From Aequorivita aquimaris (GTDB taxonomy: Bacteria > Bacteroidota > Bacteroidia > Flavobacteriales > Flavobacteriaceae), in the NCBI RefSeq assembly GCF_001573155.1, contig NZ_JRWG01000004.1, positions 1 to 64,000 of the forward strand: DNA of 64,000 nt, written 5' to 3'. The first letter of the stretch is position 1. Each line of letters opens with the position of its first letter. Of the stretch, positions 34,075-43,567 are shown one piece after another. The translations under genes were made by a program, and so were the position numbers. A model generated the notes under the pieces. The model did not search any database, had not been told where the DNA came from, and was given only the letters and a program-made list of their open reading frames with translations.

Positions 34075-35595
34075 ATGAGACTTATATCCTATATTTTATT
34101 GTTGCTTCTCATAGTTTCGTGTAAACAACAGGAAACAAAAAAAGATAATCTGGGCGTAGTGAATATAACAATCACAGGAAAGGAAAGTGCCCAGCCCAAT
34201 TTTGAAAAAGGATTGCTGTTATTGCATTCCTTTGAATATGAAGACGCTCGCGAAGCTTTTATAGAAGCACAAAAGGAAGACCCAAAGATGCCGATGGCCT
34301 ATTGGGGTGAAGCAATGACCTATAACCACAGCCTGTGGCAGCAACAGGATTATGAAGCAGCGACAACTGTTTTGGCTAAACTCGACAGTATTAATTTGGA
34401 AAAAAATACAACCGAAATTGAAAAGGATTTAATTGAATCCGTACACATACTCTACCAACCAAAAACAGAAAAAAAGCAACGCGATATTGCCTATTCCGAA
34501 TTTATGGAAGGTTTATACAAAAAATATCCCGCCAATCAAGAAGTCGCCGCGTTTTATGCCTTGTCGCTTTTGGGCTCTGTTGAAGAAGGAAGGGACGATG
34601 TTGTTTACGGCAAAGGCGCTAAAATTGCAAAAGGTATTTTAAATGAAAACCCAAACCATCCCGGCGCACTTCATTATTTGATACATTCGTATGACGATCC
34701 CGACCACGCTACACTTGCATTGGATGCCGCAAACGCCTATTCAAAAGTAGCACCGGATGCAGGCCATGCGCTTCACATGCCTTCACATATTTATGTTGCG
34801 ATGGGGATGTGGGATGACGTTATTTCTTCAAATATTGCTTCCTACCAAGCAAGCCTTAACAGAATGGAAGAGAAAAATTTAGGCAATGATGCCCGTGGTT
34901 ATCACGCCTTCCATTGGTTGCAGTACGGCTATCTTCAAAAGGAAAATTACGAAGAAGCAAAAAAAATGGTGCTCGATATGAAAAAGTATGCTACCGAAAC
35001 CCCATCAAAAAATGCTCGGGTATATTTGGTATTTTTAAAAGGAACCTATTTAACCGAGACCGATAAATGGGAAGATGAAATTGCTGATATTCCTGTGGAC
35101 ATTTCCGACTTGAATATTTCCGTCCGCTCAAAATATCATTTTTTGGAAGGAATGAAGGCGTATAAAAAGGGCAATACCCAAAAACTGGACAGCATACTTA
35201 GCATTATGGACCAAGACCATAAAAGGGAATCGTTTATTGTTACAGAGGGCAGTGCCAAACTTTGTGCAGGCGTTACTCGCGACGAAGCGACGGAAATGGA
35301 TTTAAAAGGAGCTGAAATTAGACAGAATCAATTAATGGCACTTCGCGCTGAGTTGAATAATAATTCAAAACTAGCCGAAGAGCATTTTATAAAATCCATC
35401 GAAATTGAAAACAGCATAAGCTACAGTTATGGTCCGCCATCCATCCAAAAACCCACCCACGAACTTTATGCAGATTGGTTACTTACCCAAAACAGAAATG
35501 AGGAGGCCGCAAAACAATACGAACTTGCCTTAAAAAATGGCCCCGGAAGATTACGCGTTTTGAAAGGAATGGAAAATTCAAAACAAGTAATGTAA
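34075..35595 (+). CDS. Tetratricopeptide-repeat lipoprotein
   Basis: 506 residues from the ATG at 34075, which gives a lipoprotein signal (LLLLLIVSC). The frame extends to 34021 without a signal. The mature chain has TPR-like helices: FEKGLLLLHSFEYEDAREAF, MPMAYWGEAMTYNHSLWQQQ, GDVEA-like repeats, HALHMPSHIYVAMGMWDDVI, and a last repeat EEAAKQYELALKNGPGR. HYLIHSYDDP and HMPSHIY recur in a known group of uncharacterised bacterial TPR proteins. It is probably a periplasmic scaffold. Confidence 0.8.
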   Translation: MRLISYILLLLLIVSCKQQETKKDNLGVVNITITGKESAQPNFEKGLLLLHSFEYEDAREAFIEAQKEDPKMPMAYWGEAMTYNHSLWQQQDYEAATTVLAKLDSINLEKNTTEIEKDLIESVHILYQPKTEKKQRDIAYSEFMEGLYKKYPANQEVAAFYALSLLGSVEEGRDDVVYGKGAKIAKGILNENPNHPGALHYLIHSYDDPDHATLALDAANAYSKVAPDAGHALHMPSHIYVAMGMWDDVISSNIASYQASLNRMEEKNLGNDARGYHAFHWLQYGYLQKENYEEAKKMVLDMKKYATETPSKNARVYLVFLKGTYLTETDKWEDEIADIPVDISDLNISVRSKYHFLEGMKAYKKGNTQKLDSILSIMDQDHKRESFIVTEGSAKLCAGVTRDEATEMDLKGAEIRQNQLMALRAELNNNSKLAEEHFIKSIEIENSISYSYGPPSIQKPTHELYADWLLTQNRNEEAAKQYELALKNGPGRLRVLKGMENSKQVM

Positions 35596-35700
35596 GTTTT
35601 GAGGGTTCAACCGCATTCATCAATAAAGTTTTATCTCCGCATTGTGGACGCAAAGGCTTTTCCCTATCTTTAAATTCTGAAATAAAACTTCAGGTGAACT

Positions 35701-36327
35701 ATGAATATCGATCAAATTTTCAAAAACAATCAAGATTGGGTAAATGAGAAATTAGGGCTTGACCCAAATTATTTTAAAAATCTTTCCGAAGGGCAAAATC
35801 CAGAGGTGCTTTATATAGGCTGCAGCGACAGCCGTGTTACCGCAGAAGAAATAATGGGCGCCAAACCCGGCGAAGCCTTTATACTGCGGAATATTGCCAA
35901 TATGGTTTCAAATCTCGACCTAAGCGCCATGAGCGTCATCAATTATGCCGTGAGCCATTTAAAGGTAAACCATATAATTGTTTGTGGCCATTACGGCTGC
36001 GGCGGTGTAAAAGCGGCGATGCAAAGTCAGGATTTGGGAATTTTAAATCCGTGGTTGCGAAATATTCGAGATGTGTATAGATTACATAAGCAAGAGTTGA
36101 ATAATATAAAAGACGAAGAAGAAAAATACCGCAGGCTGGTAGAACTTAACGTGCAGGAACAATGCGTAAACGTTATTAAAACCGCTGATGTTCAAATTGC
36201 ATACCGCAGCAGAAATCTTACGGTGCACGGTTGGGTTATGGATATGGGTACTGGAAAATTAATCGATTTAAAAATTGATTTTGATAAGGTTCTCAAAGAC
36301 ATTATGGAAATTTACCATTTGGATTAA
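35701..36327 (+). CDS. can: Beta-class carbonic anhydrase
   Basis: 208 residues. The zinc site is complete: C41 and D43-x-R45 in CSDSRVTAEE, then H97 and C100 in GHYGCGGVKAA. It interconverts CO2 and bicarbonate in the cytoplasm, supplying bicarbonate for carboxylations and pH balance. The length is typical of the family. It is a single-gene unit, and converges with argS only 12 bases downstream. Confidence 0.95.
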   Translation: MNIDQIFKNNQDWVNEKLGLDPNYFKNLSEGQNPEVLYIGCSDSRVTAEEIMGAKPGEAFILRNIANMVSNLDLSAMSVINYAVSHLKVNHIIVCGHYGCGGVKAAMQSQDLGILNPWLRNIRDVYRLHKQELNNIKDEEEKYRRLVELNVQEQCVNVIKTADVQIAYRSRNLTVHGWVMDMGTGKLIDLKIDFDKVLKDIMEIYHLD

Positions 36328-36339
36328 AGAAATTTAGAA

Positions 36340-38127
36340 TTACATACGCTCTGGAACGTCAATTCCCAAGAGGGCGAAAGCACTTTTTATAACTTCCCCC
36401 ACGGCTTTTGAAAGTTTTACGCGAAATGTTTTTTCAGTTTCATTATCCGTTGCGAGAATTGGCACATTTTGGTAAAAACTGTTGAATTCCTTTACCAAAT
36501 CATAAGTATAGTTAGCAATCAAAGCCGGGCTGTAATTCTCCGCCGCCAACTGAATGGTTTCAGGGAACTGCTGGATAATTTTTATGAGCTCTTTTTCCTT
36601 TGGATGCATTTCGACAGATGTCAGGTCGAGTGCTCCCGAGGCTTCGAGAGAGACCTCTCCAGCTTTTCGTAGAATAGACTGAATCCGCGCATAGGTATAT
36701 TGAATAAACGGCCCCGTATTTCCTTGAAAATCAACGCTTTCCTCAGGATTGAATAGAATCCGTTTTTTAGGATCTACTTTTAAAATATAATATTTTAAAG
36801 CGCCCAAACCGATCATTCGGTAAAGTGCTTCCTTTTCTTCTTTTGAAAAATCGTCGATCTTTCCAAGTTCCTCAGAAATGGTTCGCGCCGTATCGGTCAT
36901 TTGCGCAATCAAATCATCTGCGTCAACCACAGTTCCTTCACGGCTTTTCATTTTACCGGAGGGCAGATCCACCATTCCATAACTTAAATGAAACAGATTT
37001 TTAGCCCAACTGTAACCGAGTTTTTTCAGAATTAAAAACAACACTTTAAAGTGGTAATCCTGTTCGTTACCTACGGTATAAATCATTCCGCCCACATCGG
37101 GATGGTCTTTCACACGCTGTACGGCAGTGCCTATGTCCTGCGTCATATAAACCGCGGTGCCGTCGCTACGCAGCACAAGTTTTTCATCCAGTCCCTCCTC
37201 GGTTAAATCGCACCAAACGGAACCATCATCCTTCATAAAAAAGACATCTTTTTTTATGCCTTCCTCAATAATATCTTTCCCCAAAAGATAGGTGTCGCTT
37301 TCGTAATAATAAAAATCGAAATCTACGCCAACGGCTTTATACGTTTCTTCAAAACCGCTGTACACCCAGCCATTCATTTTATTCCAAAGGGCCACGGTTT
37401 CTTCATCGCCAGCCTCCCACTTTCGGAGCATTTCCTGGGCTTCCAAAATTAGTGGTGCTTGCATTTTTGCCTCTTCCTCAGTTTTTCCTTCAGCTTTTAA
37501 AGTTTCAATCTGCTTTTTGTATTCTTTGTCAAATTTTACGTAGTAATTCCCAACGAGCTTATCCCCTTTCAAATCAGTCAAATCCGGTGTTTCCCCATTT
37601 CCGAATTTTTCCCACGCAAGCATACTTTTACAAATATGGATGCCACGATCGTTGATTATTTGGGTCTTGTACACTTTTTTTCCCGCCGCCTTTTCTATTT
37701 CGGCAACGGAATAGCCAAGTAGCACATTCCGAACGTGCCCCAAGTGCAAAGGCTTGTTGGTGTTTGGCGAGGAATATTCCACCATTAATGCTTCCTTTCC
37801 CTGCGGAACTTTTCCGAAGGAAGAAAAATCTTCGACTGAATTGAAAAAGTTTAAATAATACGAATCGCTCAAAACGATATTTAAAAAGCCTTGTACAACG
37901 TTGAATTTTTCAATTTCTGAAACATGTTCAACCAAATAGGTGCCGATGGCCTCACCAATCTGCACCGGATTGCCTTTCACTACGCGCAACATCGGGAAAA
38001 CAACCGCGGTGATGTCGCCCTCAAAATCTTTGCGGGTGGGCTGTAATTCTACCGATTCAAGTTTTGCACCGTACAGTTTTTCCACTGCGGCTTTAATTTG
38101 GGTTTCCAATGTTTGCTGAAATGTCAT
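36340..38127 (-). CDS. argS: Arginyl-tRNA synthetase
   Basis: 595 residues, full length. The N-terminal Arg-tRNA additional domain is followed by the class I HIGH-type motif in SSPNTNKPLHLGHVRNVLLG, the KMSKS-equivalent segment SGKMKSREGTVVDADDL, and the DALR anticodon-binding domain (about 475-595) opening with FIQYTYARIQSILRKAG. It charges tRNA-Arg in the cytoplasm. It is transcribed leftward from about 38150, divergent from the MarC gene. Confidence 0.96.
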   Translation of the reverse strand: MTFQQTLETQIKAAVEKLYGAKLESVELQPTRKDFEGDITAVVFPMLRVVKGNPVQIGEAIGTYLVEHVSEIEKFNVVQGFLNIVLSDSYYLNFFNSVEDFSSFGKVPQGKEALMVEYSSPNTNKPLHLGHVRNVLLGYSVAEIEKAAGKKVYKTQIINDRGIHICKSMLAWEKFGNGETPDLTDLKGDKLVGNYYVKFDKEYKKQIETLKAEGKTEEEAKMQAPLILEAQEMLRKWEAGDEETVALWNKMNGWVYSGFEETYKAVGVDFDFYYYESDTYLLGKDIIEEGIKKDVFFMKDDGSVWCDLTEEGLDEKLVLRSDGTAVYMTQDIGTAVQRVKDHPDVGGMIYTVGNEQDYHFKVLFLILKKLGYSWAKNLFHLSYGMVDLPSGKMKSREGTVVDADDLIAQMTDTARTISEELGKIDDFSKEEKEALYRMIGLGALKYYILKVDPKKRILFNPEESVDFQGNTGPFIQYTYARIQSILRKAGEVSLEASGALDLTSVEMHPKEKELIKIIQQFPETIQLAAENYSPALIANYTYDLVKEFNSFYQNVPILATDNETEKTFRVKLSKAVGEVIKSAFALLGIDVPERM

Positions 38128-38275
38128 ACTGAAATTTTAAAGTGCAAAGATACTTTTTTTGAATTCTTAATTCTGTATTCTATTTTCTGAATTTTCCGAA
38201 GCCATCAAATAACTTTCATTTAAAGTTTTGGTAATCTTCAAATAGAAAAACCAAACGTCCTTTGCCGAAAAAAAT

Positions 38276-38908
38276 ATGGATATTTTTTTATACGTGTTTG
38301 CTGCTCTTTTTTCGGTAATAAACCCATTGGGAACCGTACCCGTATTTGTAGGGTTGACCAGCGATGAAAGTACTCAGGAACGCAACAAAACTTCACTTTT
38401 GACCACGATAAACGTGGTGGTAATTTTAATCATTTCCTTTTTCGCCGGAACGTATCTTTTAGCGTTTTTCGGAATAAGTTTGAATGCATTGCGCATTGCA
38501 GGTGGGATGATAATAGTAACCTCTGGCTTTGCGCTGTTGACGGGAACTTTTTCAAAGCACAAAGGGATGAAGAACAAACGGGTTCAAAAGGATTTAGACA
38601 AAAGGGAAAAATTTTCGCTCACTCCACTGGCAATACCTATGCTTGCGGGCCCTGGCTCCATTTCGCTACTAATAACTTTTAATCAGCAGTATCAAAAAAC
38701 AGTAGAGATAATTTGGATTGTAATGGCCGTTTTTGCAGTTGGATTGGCGACGTTTATCATTTTGAGAAGTTCGCATTACATCAGCAAATTTTTGGGCGCT
38801 TCGGGCATCAATGCTATTTCAAGAATTGTTGGATTTATTGTAATTTCAATAGGTGTGGAATACATCAGCGCTGCCGTGATTTCTATTCTAAAAACAATAA
38901 ACCCTTAA
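38276..38908 (+). CDS. MarC-family integral membrane protein
   Basis: 210 residues, six membrane segments. It starts with the family signature FAALFSVINPLGTVPVFVGL and contains LTPLAIPMLAGPGSISLLIT in the middle. Once linked to multiple antibiotic resistance, the family is now of unknown transport function. The gene ends 3 bases before the end of the convergent small membrane-protein gene. Confidence 0.9.
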   Translation: MDIFLYVFAALFSVINPLGTVPVFVGLTSDESTQERNKTSLLTTINVVVILIISFFAGTYLLAFFGISLNALRIAGGMIIVTSGFALLTGTFSKHKGMKNKRVQKDLDKREKFSLTPLAIPMLAGPGSISLLITFNQQYQKTVEIIWIVMAVFAVGLATFIILRSSHYISKFLGASGINAISRIVGFIVISIGVEYISAAVISILKTINP

Positions 38909-38911
38909 AAA

Positions 38912-39118
38912 TTAGCGGCGGTTTTTAAGCAATGCTCCGGCTATAAGTGCCAAAACCCCAATGCCAATCATCCCCAGCGTTTGGTTGGTCAATCCTTCCT
39001 TGGCATTAACTTCCAAAGGGCCTATATCCAAAACCTGTTGCGGCACAAAAGCATTGTAAAGTCCGAAGATTATTAAAACAACCCCTACAATTAGCAATAC
39101 GATTTTTAAGATTTTCAT
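38912..39118 (-). CDS. Small two-helix membrane protein
   Basis: 68 residues. Two hydrophobic helices (ILKIVLLIVGVVLIIFGLYN and MIGIGVLALIAGALL) are separated by a short polar loop, LEVNAKEGLTNQ. It resembles DUF3185-type small proteins. Its stop lies 3 bases from the end of the convergent marC-like gene. Real coding is likely given clean hydrophobic patterning. Confidence 0.75.
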   Translation of the reverse strand: MKILKIVLLIVGVVLIIFGLYNAFVPQQVLDIGPLEVNAKEGLTNQTLGMIGIGVLALIAGALLKNRR

Positions 39119-39243
39119 GGTTTTTGGATTATTTGGTTGAAGATTTAAAGATACCGTTTTGGAAAATAAGGCAAACTATAACTTAACGGGTTTTTAACTA
39201 ATGTTTAATTATTAAAAATTATCTTTAAACAAAATATTTTAAA

Positions 39244-40677
39244 TTGAAAATTCTACTCACAGGCGCCAATGGATACATTGGTATGCGATTACTTCCCGAA
39301 CTTTTGCAAAACGGGCACGAAATAATTTGTGCCGTTCGGGATAAAAATAGATTACCGCTCGATCCCGAAACAACAAAAAAGATAACCGTCGTGGAGGTGG
39401 ATTTTGCCGAAGAAGTAAACACCGAATCATTCCCAAAAGATATTGATGCCGCTTATTATTTAATACACTCGATGAGCGGCTCCACCAAAAATTTTGATGA
39501 AGTTGAAGCCCGCTCAGCCGAAAACTTCAATAAATACATGGATTACACTACTGTGAAACAGATCATCTATTTAAGTGGTATTATAAATCAGGACGAACTT
39601 TCAAAACACCTTTCTTCCCGAAAAAAGGTAGAGGAAATTTTATACAAGGGCAACTATCATCTAACCGTGCTTCGCGCCGGAATTGTTGTTGATAGCGGCA
39701 GTTCTTCTTTTGAAATTATTCGGGATTTGTGTGAAAAACTGCCAATAATGATCGCTCCAAAATGGTTAAAGACTAAAATTCAACCCATTGCCATTCGCGA
39801 CGTGATTGCGTTTCTATCGGGGGTTTTGGACAATGAAAAATGTTTTGACAAATCCTTCGATATCGGTGGTCCCGATGTGTTGACCTATAAAGAAATGTTG
39901 ATGAAATATTCCAAAATCCGTGGCCTAAAACTTTGGATAATTTCGGTTCCTGTTATGTCGCCACGGCTTTCTTCGTATTGGCTTTATTTTGTAACCTCAA
40001 CTTCATATAAACTCGCTGTAAATCTTGTGGACAGTATGAAAATGGAAGTGGTGGCAAGGGATAATAAACTGCAGGAAATTTTAAATATCCAGCCCATTTC
40101 ATATGAAGAAGCAATCAAAAAAGCCTTTTTGAAGATTGAACAAAATCTCGTGATTTCCAGTTGGAAAGATTCCTTGGTGGCAGGAAGAATTTCAAATTTA
40201 AAAGAATACATCCAAGTGCCAAAATACGGCTGCCTGAAAGATAAAAAAGTATTGAATGTTGATGATCCCGAAAGAGCGTTAAACAATATATGGGCCATTG
40301 GCGGAAAACGCGGGTGGTACTACGGAAATTCACTGTGGAAAATTCGCGGATTTATGGATAGGCTTGTGGGCGGCGTTGGTTTAAGACGCGGAAGAACTCA
40401 CCCAGACCAAATTTACACCGGCGATGCGTTGGATTTTTGGCGTGTGCTCTACGCCGACAGAGAAAGCAAAAGACTCCTACTTTTTGCCGAAATGAAACTT
40501 CCCGGCGAGGCGTGGCTGGAATTCTGTATAAACGATAAAAATGAATTGATACAGACCGCCACCTTCCGTCCGAAAGGTTTGTTGGGAAGACTGTACTGGT
40601 ATTTGATGCTACCCTTCCACTATTTCATTTTTGGGGGAATGATCCGAAATATTGCAAAAACAGAAACCATGGCGTAA
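39244..40677 (+). CDS. NAD(P)-binding SDR with DUF2867 domain
   Basis: 477 residues. Translation probably starts at TTG 39244, since the Rossmann motif ILLTGANGYIGMRLLPELLQ begins two residues later and no ATG lies upstream in frame. The atypical SDR domain (1-290) includes YYLIHSMSGSTKNFDEVEAR. The C-terminal DUF2867 domain (about 330-477) includes WAIGGKRGWYYGNSLWKIRG, then LPGEAWLEFCI and the membrane-like LYWYLMLPFHYFIFGGM. The function is unknown. Fused SDR-DUF2867 proteins of this length are common in Flavobacteria. Confidence 0.85.
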   Translation: MKILLTGANGYIGMRLLPELLQNGHEIICAVRDKNRLPLDPETTKKITVVEVDFAEEVNTESFPKDIDAAYYLIHSMSGSTKNFDEVEARSAENFNKYMDYTTVKQIIYLSGIINQDELSKHLSSRKKVEEILYKGNYHLTVLRAGIVVDSGSSSFEIIRDLCEKLPIMIAPKWLKTKIQPIAIRDVIAFLSGVLDNEKCFDKSFDIGGPDVLTYKEMLMKYSKIRGLKLWIISVPVMSPRLSSYWLYFVTSTSYKLAVNLVDSMKMEVVARDNKLQEILNIQPISYEEAIKKAFLKIEQNLVISSWKDSLVAGRISNLKEYIQVPKYGCLKDKKVLNVDDPERALNNIWAIGGKRGWYYGNSLWKIRGFMDRLVGGVGLRRGRTHPDQIYTGDALDFWRVLYADRESKRLLLFAEMKLPGEAWLEFCINDKNELIQTATFRPKGLLGRLYWYLMLPFHYFIFGGMIRNIAKTETMA

Positions 40678-41610
40678 TTATGCCTTAGGCAGAAAAACCT
40701 CGGCCATCATACAGCGGGCGCTTCCGCCACCGCAGGTTTCAATGGTAGTAAGGTCGCTGCTCAAGATTTCACAATGTTTCTCAATTGCCGCAATTTGATT
40801 TTCGGTCAAACTACTATGCGCCGCCGCACTCATTACTAAATATTTTTTGTCGCGTCCCTGTACTTGGAGCATATTGCCCGCAAAATGATGCATTTGGGCT
40901 TCGGTAATTGAGATAATCTCCTTCCCGTCCGTCTTCAAATGCTGCACCACATTTTTCTTTTCCTTGGCATCATCTATACTGTCCAAACAGATAACACAAA
41001 ATTCTTCGGCAAGGCACATCATTACATTGGTGTGGTAAATGGGCACCCGCTTGCCATCAACGGTTTGGTTTGCAGTGAAGATTACTGGCAGATATTCAAA
41101 ATCCTCGCAAAATTCAATAAGCAATTCTTCATCAGCACGTGGCGAAAGTGCGCAATACGCTTTATGGTTTACCCTGTCGAGCAACAGACTTCCCGTACCT
41201 TCTAGAAAAAAGCCTTCATCTTCCGCAGGGGTGTAATCGTAAATATTATTGATTTTAAAACCTTCATTTTCCAAACGAATCAAAACTTCCTCACGCCTTT
41301 CGCGACGGCGGTTTTCAGCAAACATTGGGTAGAGACCTATGTCGCCATTTTCGTGAAAACTGATCCAGTTGTTGGGGAAAATGGAATCGGGGGTGTCCAT
41401 TCTCAAATCGTCATTCTCTACAATCACATGTACGCCAACACCTCGCAATTTCTGCACAAAGGCATCAAACTCTGCCTGGGCTTTGGTATTTATTTCAGCA
41501 TTTTTAAGGGCGATGTCTTCCTGAAAAAAATTATTGACCGCCGTCTGCTCGTTCATACGGAACGCGACCGGGCGAATCATTACGATGGTATCTGTGATCT
41601 GTTTTGCCAA
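40678..41610 (-). CDS. ctlX: Citrulline hydrolase-type guanidino-modifying enzyme
   Basis: 310 residues of the arginine-deiminase/amidinotransferase pentein fold. Conserved features are TPDSIFPNNWISF, the acidic EGTGSLLLDR, a His in PIYHTNVMMCLA, and the catalytic cysteine near the end in ETCGGGSARCMMAEVFLP. CtlX enzymes hydrolyse citrulline to ornithine, CO2 and ammonia. Arginine-related activity is the alternative. The stop abuts the end of the convergent SDR gene. Confidence 0.88.
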   Translation of the reverse strand: MAKQITDTIVMIRPVAFRMNEQTAVNNFFQEDIALKNAEINTKAQAEFDAFVQKLRGVGVHVIVENDDLRMDTPDSIFPNNWISFHENGDIGLYPMFAENRRRERREEVLIRLENEGFKINNIYDYTPAEDEGFFLEGTGSLLLDRVNHKAYCALSPRADEELLIEFCEDFEYLPVIFTANQTVDGKRVPIYHTNVMMCLAEEFCVICLDSIDDAKEKKNVVQHLKTDGKEIISITEAQMHHFAGNMLQVQGRDKKYLVMSAAAHSSLTENQIAAIEKHCEILSSDLTTIETCGGGSARCMMAEVFLPKA

Positions 41611-41728
41611 TTGAGGGAATTTTAGGCTGCAAATTTAAAGGAATTTCCTGTTGAAAAAATGCTTTTAAATGGTAAATTAGATGTACAAAGTAGAATTACG
41701 TTTTTAGAAACCGAAACATTTAAAAATT

Positions 41729-42223
41729 ATGGATACGTTAAAAAATTTAAAGGACGAACTTACCGAAGAGTATAACACCACCCAAAAATTTCTGAATAAT
41801 TTTCCAAAGAACAAAAACGATTATGCCCCGCATACCAAAAGTATGAAGCTTATGGACTTAGCAACGCACATTGTGGATATTTTTGGCTGGCCGCAGGTTA
41901 TTTTGAATACCGATTATTTGGATTTTGCTGATGGCTATAATCCCGAGAAAATGGCCACTAAAGAAGATTTGTTGCAACAGTTGGAAAAACAGCACAAAGC
42001 CGGGATGCAAGCTTTGGAAAACGCAAAAGAAGCAGATTTAAAACTGAACTGGAGCATTCGGATGAACGGTGAAAAAATTATGGAATGGAGCAAGTACGGC
42101 GCCATCAGGCACGGGCTAAACCAAGTAACCCACCACCGCGCGCAGCTGGGCGTTTATTATAGATTGCTGAATATTCCGGTGCCGGGAAGTTATGGGCCTT
42201 CGGCAGATGAGCAGAATGGGTAA
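41729..42223 (+). CDS. DinB-family protein
   Basis: 164 residues forming a DinB-like four-helix bundle. Metal-ligand histidines are placed as expected: H in LMDLATHIVDIFGWPQ (about 49) and the pair in GLNQVTHHRAQLGVYYRLL (about 133-139). Members include thiol-dependent S-transferases and many uncharacterised stress proteins. Probably a cytosolic metal-dependent enzyme. Confidence 0.85.
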   Translation: MDTLKNLKDELTEEYNTTQKFLNNFPKNKNDYAPHTKSMKLMDLATHIVDIFGWPQVILNTDYLDFADGYNPEKMATKEDLLQQLEKQHKAGMQALENAKEADLKLNWSIRMNGEKIMEWSKYGAIRHGLNQVTHHRAQLGVYYRLLNIPVPGSYGPSADEQNG

Positions 42224-42248
42224 ACTCTTTAGTTATTCTAGAATATTT

Positions 42249-42623
42249 TCAAGCACTCAGCATATCCCCATCTTTAACGGAATCGCCATATTCGAGAAGC
42301 ATTTTTCTATAAAAATTATGCTGAAGCTGACCATCTTCAAGACAACCGATTAATGTTTCCTCTAAATCGTTGTAGCCTAACCTATCTGAAATTGCTTCGT
42401 TTAAATCATAAAGCCTAACCGGATCGGTAGTCAATGGTTTGGAATTCCAGATAGAAATCAATTTGTTTTCATAGTTCACATCTACATCTACTGAACTGAA
42501 GAAGAAATTGAGAAACGCTTTATGGAAATTGCGAAATTGCTCGTTCGGACGTTTATCAAATTGACAGCTTTTAGATATCAGCCTTTGCATTTTCTCTCGA
42601 ATTATTTCATCTCTATCTTCCAT
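42249..42623 (-). CDS. Hypothetical protein
   Basis: 124 residues, no signal peptide, mostly helical, acidic. Contains DEIIREKMQRLISKSCQFDK and an internal YDLNEAISDRLGYNDLEETL. I do not recognise a family. It converges with the DinB gene and stands alone, so it is read from its own promoter upstream of 42623. Confidence 0.6.
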   Translation of the reverse strand: MEDRDEIIREKMQRLISKSCQFDKRPNEQFRNFHKAFLNFFFSSVDVDVNYENKLISIWNSKPLTTDPVRLYDLNEAISDRLGYNDLEETLIGCLEDGQLQHNFYRKMLLEYGDSVKDGDMLSA

Positions 42624-42744
42624 AACATATCAATTTGTATATTGAAGATACGAAGCGTATGCCTTTGGAGATTTTAAAAAATAAGACTTTAGCGTCAGTT
42701 TAACTTGTGCTTTTGGATTACGTTAAAAAATTTAAGACTAAAAG

Positions 42745-43143
42745 CTAGTTTTCAGCTTTATAACCATTACTTTCCCATTCTAAAAAACCGCCCTGAAGGT
42801 CATAAATTTCCTTAAAACCGGCTTCTTTTAAAAGGGCAGATGCCTTGGCACTTCTTCTTCCACTTCTGCAATATAGATACACTGGCTTTTCGGGGTCTAA
42901 CTTTTCAACTTTGGTTAGAAATTCTGATTCCATCACATTAATATTTTCAGCATCTACAAGATGTCCTTCGGCAAACTCCTCAGGAGTACGCACATCCAAT
43001 AGTTGGATTTCAGGATTGTTCTCAATTGAGTCCTTAAATTCCTGTGGAGTTAGCACACGTACTTCCTGTGCTATCGTTTTCTCTTTGCACGCCGTAAAAA
43101 AAATGGCGCCGCAAAGAAGCAGAAGTATTGATATCTTTTTCAT
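42745..43143 (-). CDS. Rhodanese-domain lipoprotein
   Basis: 132 residues with a lipoprotein signal (LLLLCGAIFFTAC). A single rhodanese domain follows, with IQLLDVRTPEEFAEGHLVDA and the active-site loop VYLYCRSGRRSAKASALL, whose Cys carries the persulfide. It handles sulfur transfer at the envelope. It lies 11 bases downstream of a cytosolic rhodanese in the same direction, so the pair is probably co-transcribed. Confidence 0.9.
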   Translation of the reverse strand: MKKISILLLLCGAIFFTACKEKTIAQEVRVLTPQEFKDSIENNPEIQLLDVRTPEEFAEGHLVDAENINVMESEFLTKVEKLDPEKPVYLYCRSGRRSAKASALLKEAGFKEIYDLQGGFLEWESNGYKAEN

Positions 43144-43154
43144 TTTTTGAGATT

Positions 43155-43466
43155 TTAATTAATAGTTTCACCTTCCCATTCCATAATCCCGCCTTTAAGG
43201 TTGAAGGCATTTTTAATACCTATGGAATTGAGCAACATACACGCTTGTCCGCTTCTGCCACCGGAACGGCAATACACATAATAATTTTTTTGCGGGTCAA
43301 GCTGTCTTGCCCGCTGAAGAAATTCTGCTCCGTTGTAAATATCCATTTGGATAGCTCCCGGAATATAGCCTTCCTCAAATTCCGCATCGGTACGCACGTC
43401 CAAAATCACCGAATTCTCGTCCTTTTCCAATTGCTCGCTCCACTGTTGTTGTGTCAAATCTGCCAT
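43155..43466 (-). CDS. Rhodanese-like protein
   Basis: 103 residues from the ATG at 43466 (MADLTQQQWSEQL). The frame is open to 43529 but adds a hydrophobic stretch encoded by an AT-rich leader. The rhodanese features are VILDVRTDAEFEEGYIPGA and active-site loop YVYCRSGGRSGQACMLL. Probably cytosolic sulfur transferase, paired with the lipoprotein version downstream. Confidence 0.85.
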   Translation of the reverse strand: MADLTQQQWSEQLEKDENSVILDVRTDAEFEEGYIPGAIQMDIYNGAEFLQRARQLDPQKNYYVYCRSGGRSGQACMLLNSIGIKNAFNLKGGIMEWEGETIN

Positions 43467-43567
43467 TTTAAAAATTTTCAGTAAAAATAATAAATGTGAA
43501 ACGTTTAAAATTAAAAAAACCGGAAACAAAACGTTTTCGGTTTTTAAAGAATATTTTTTTTAGAGAT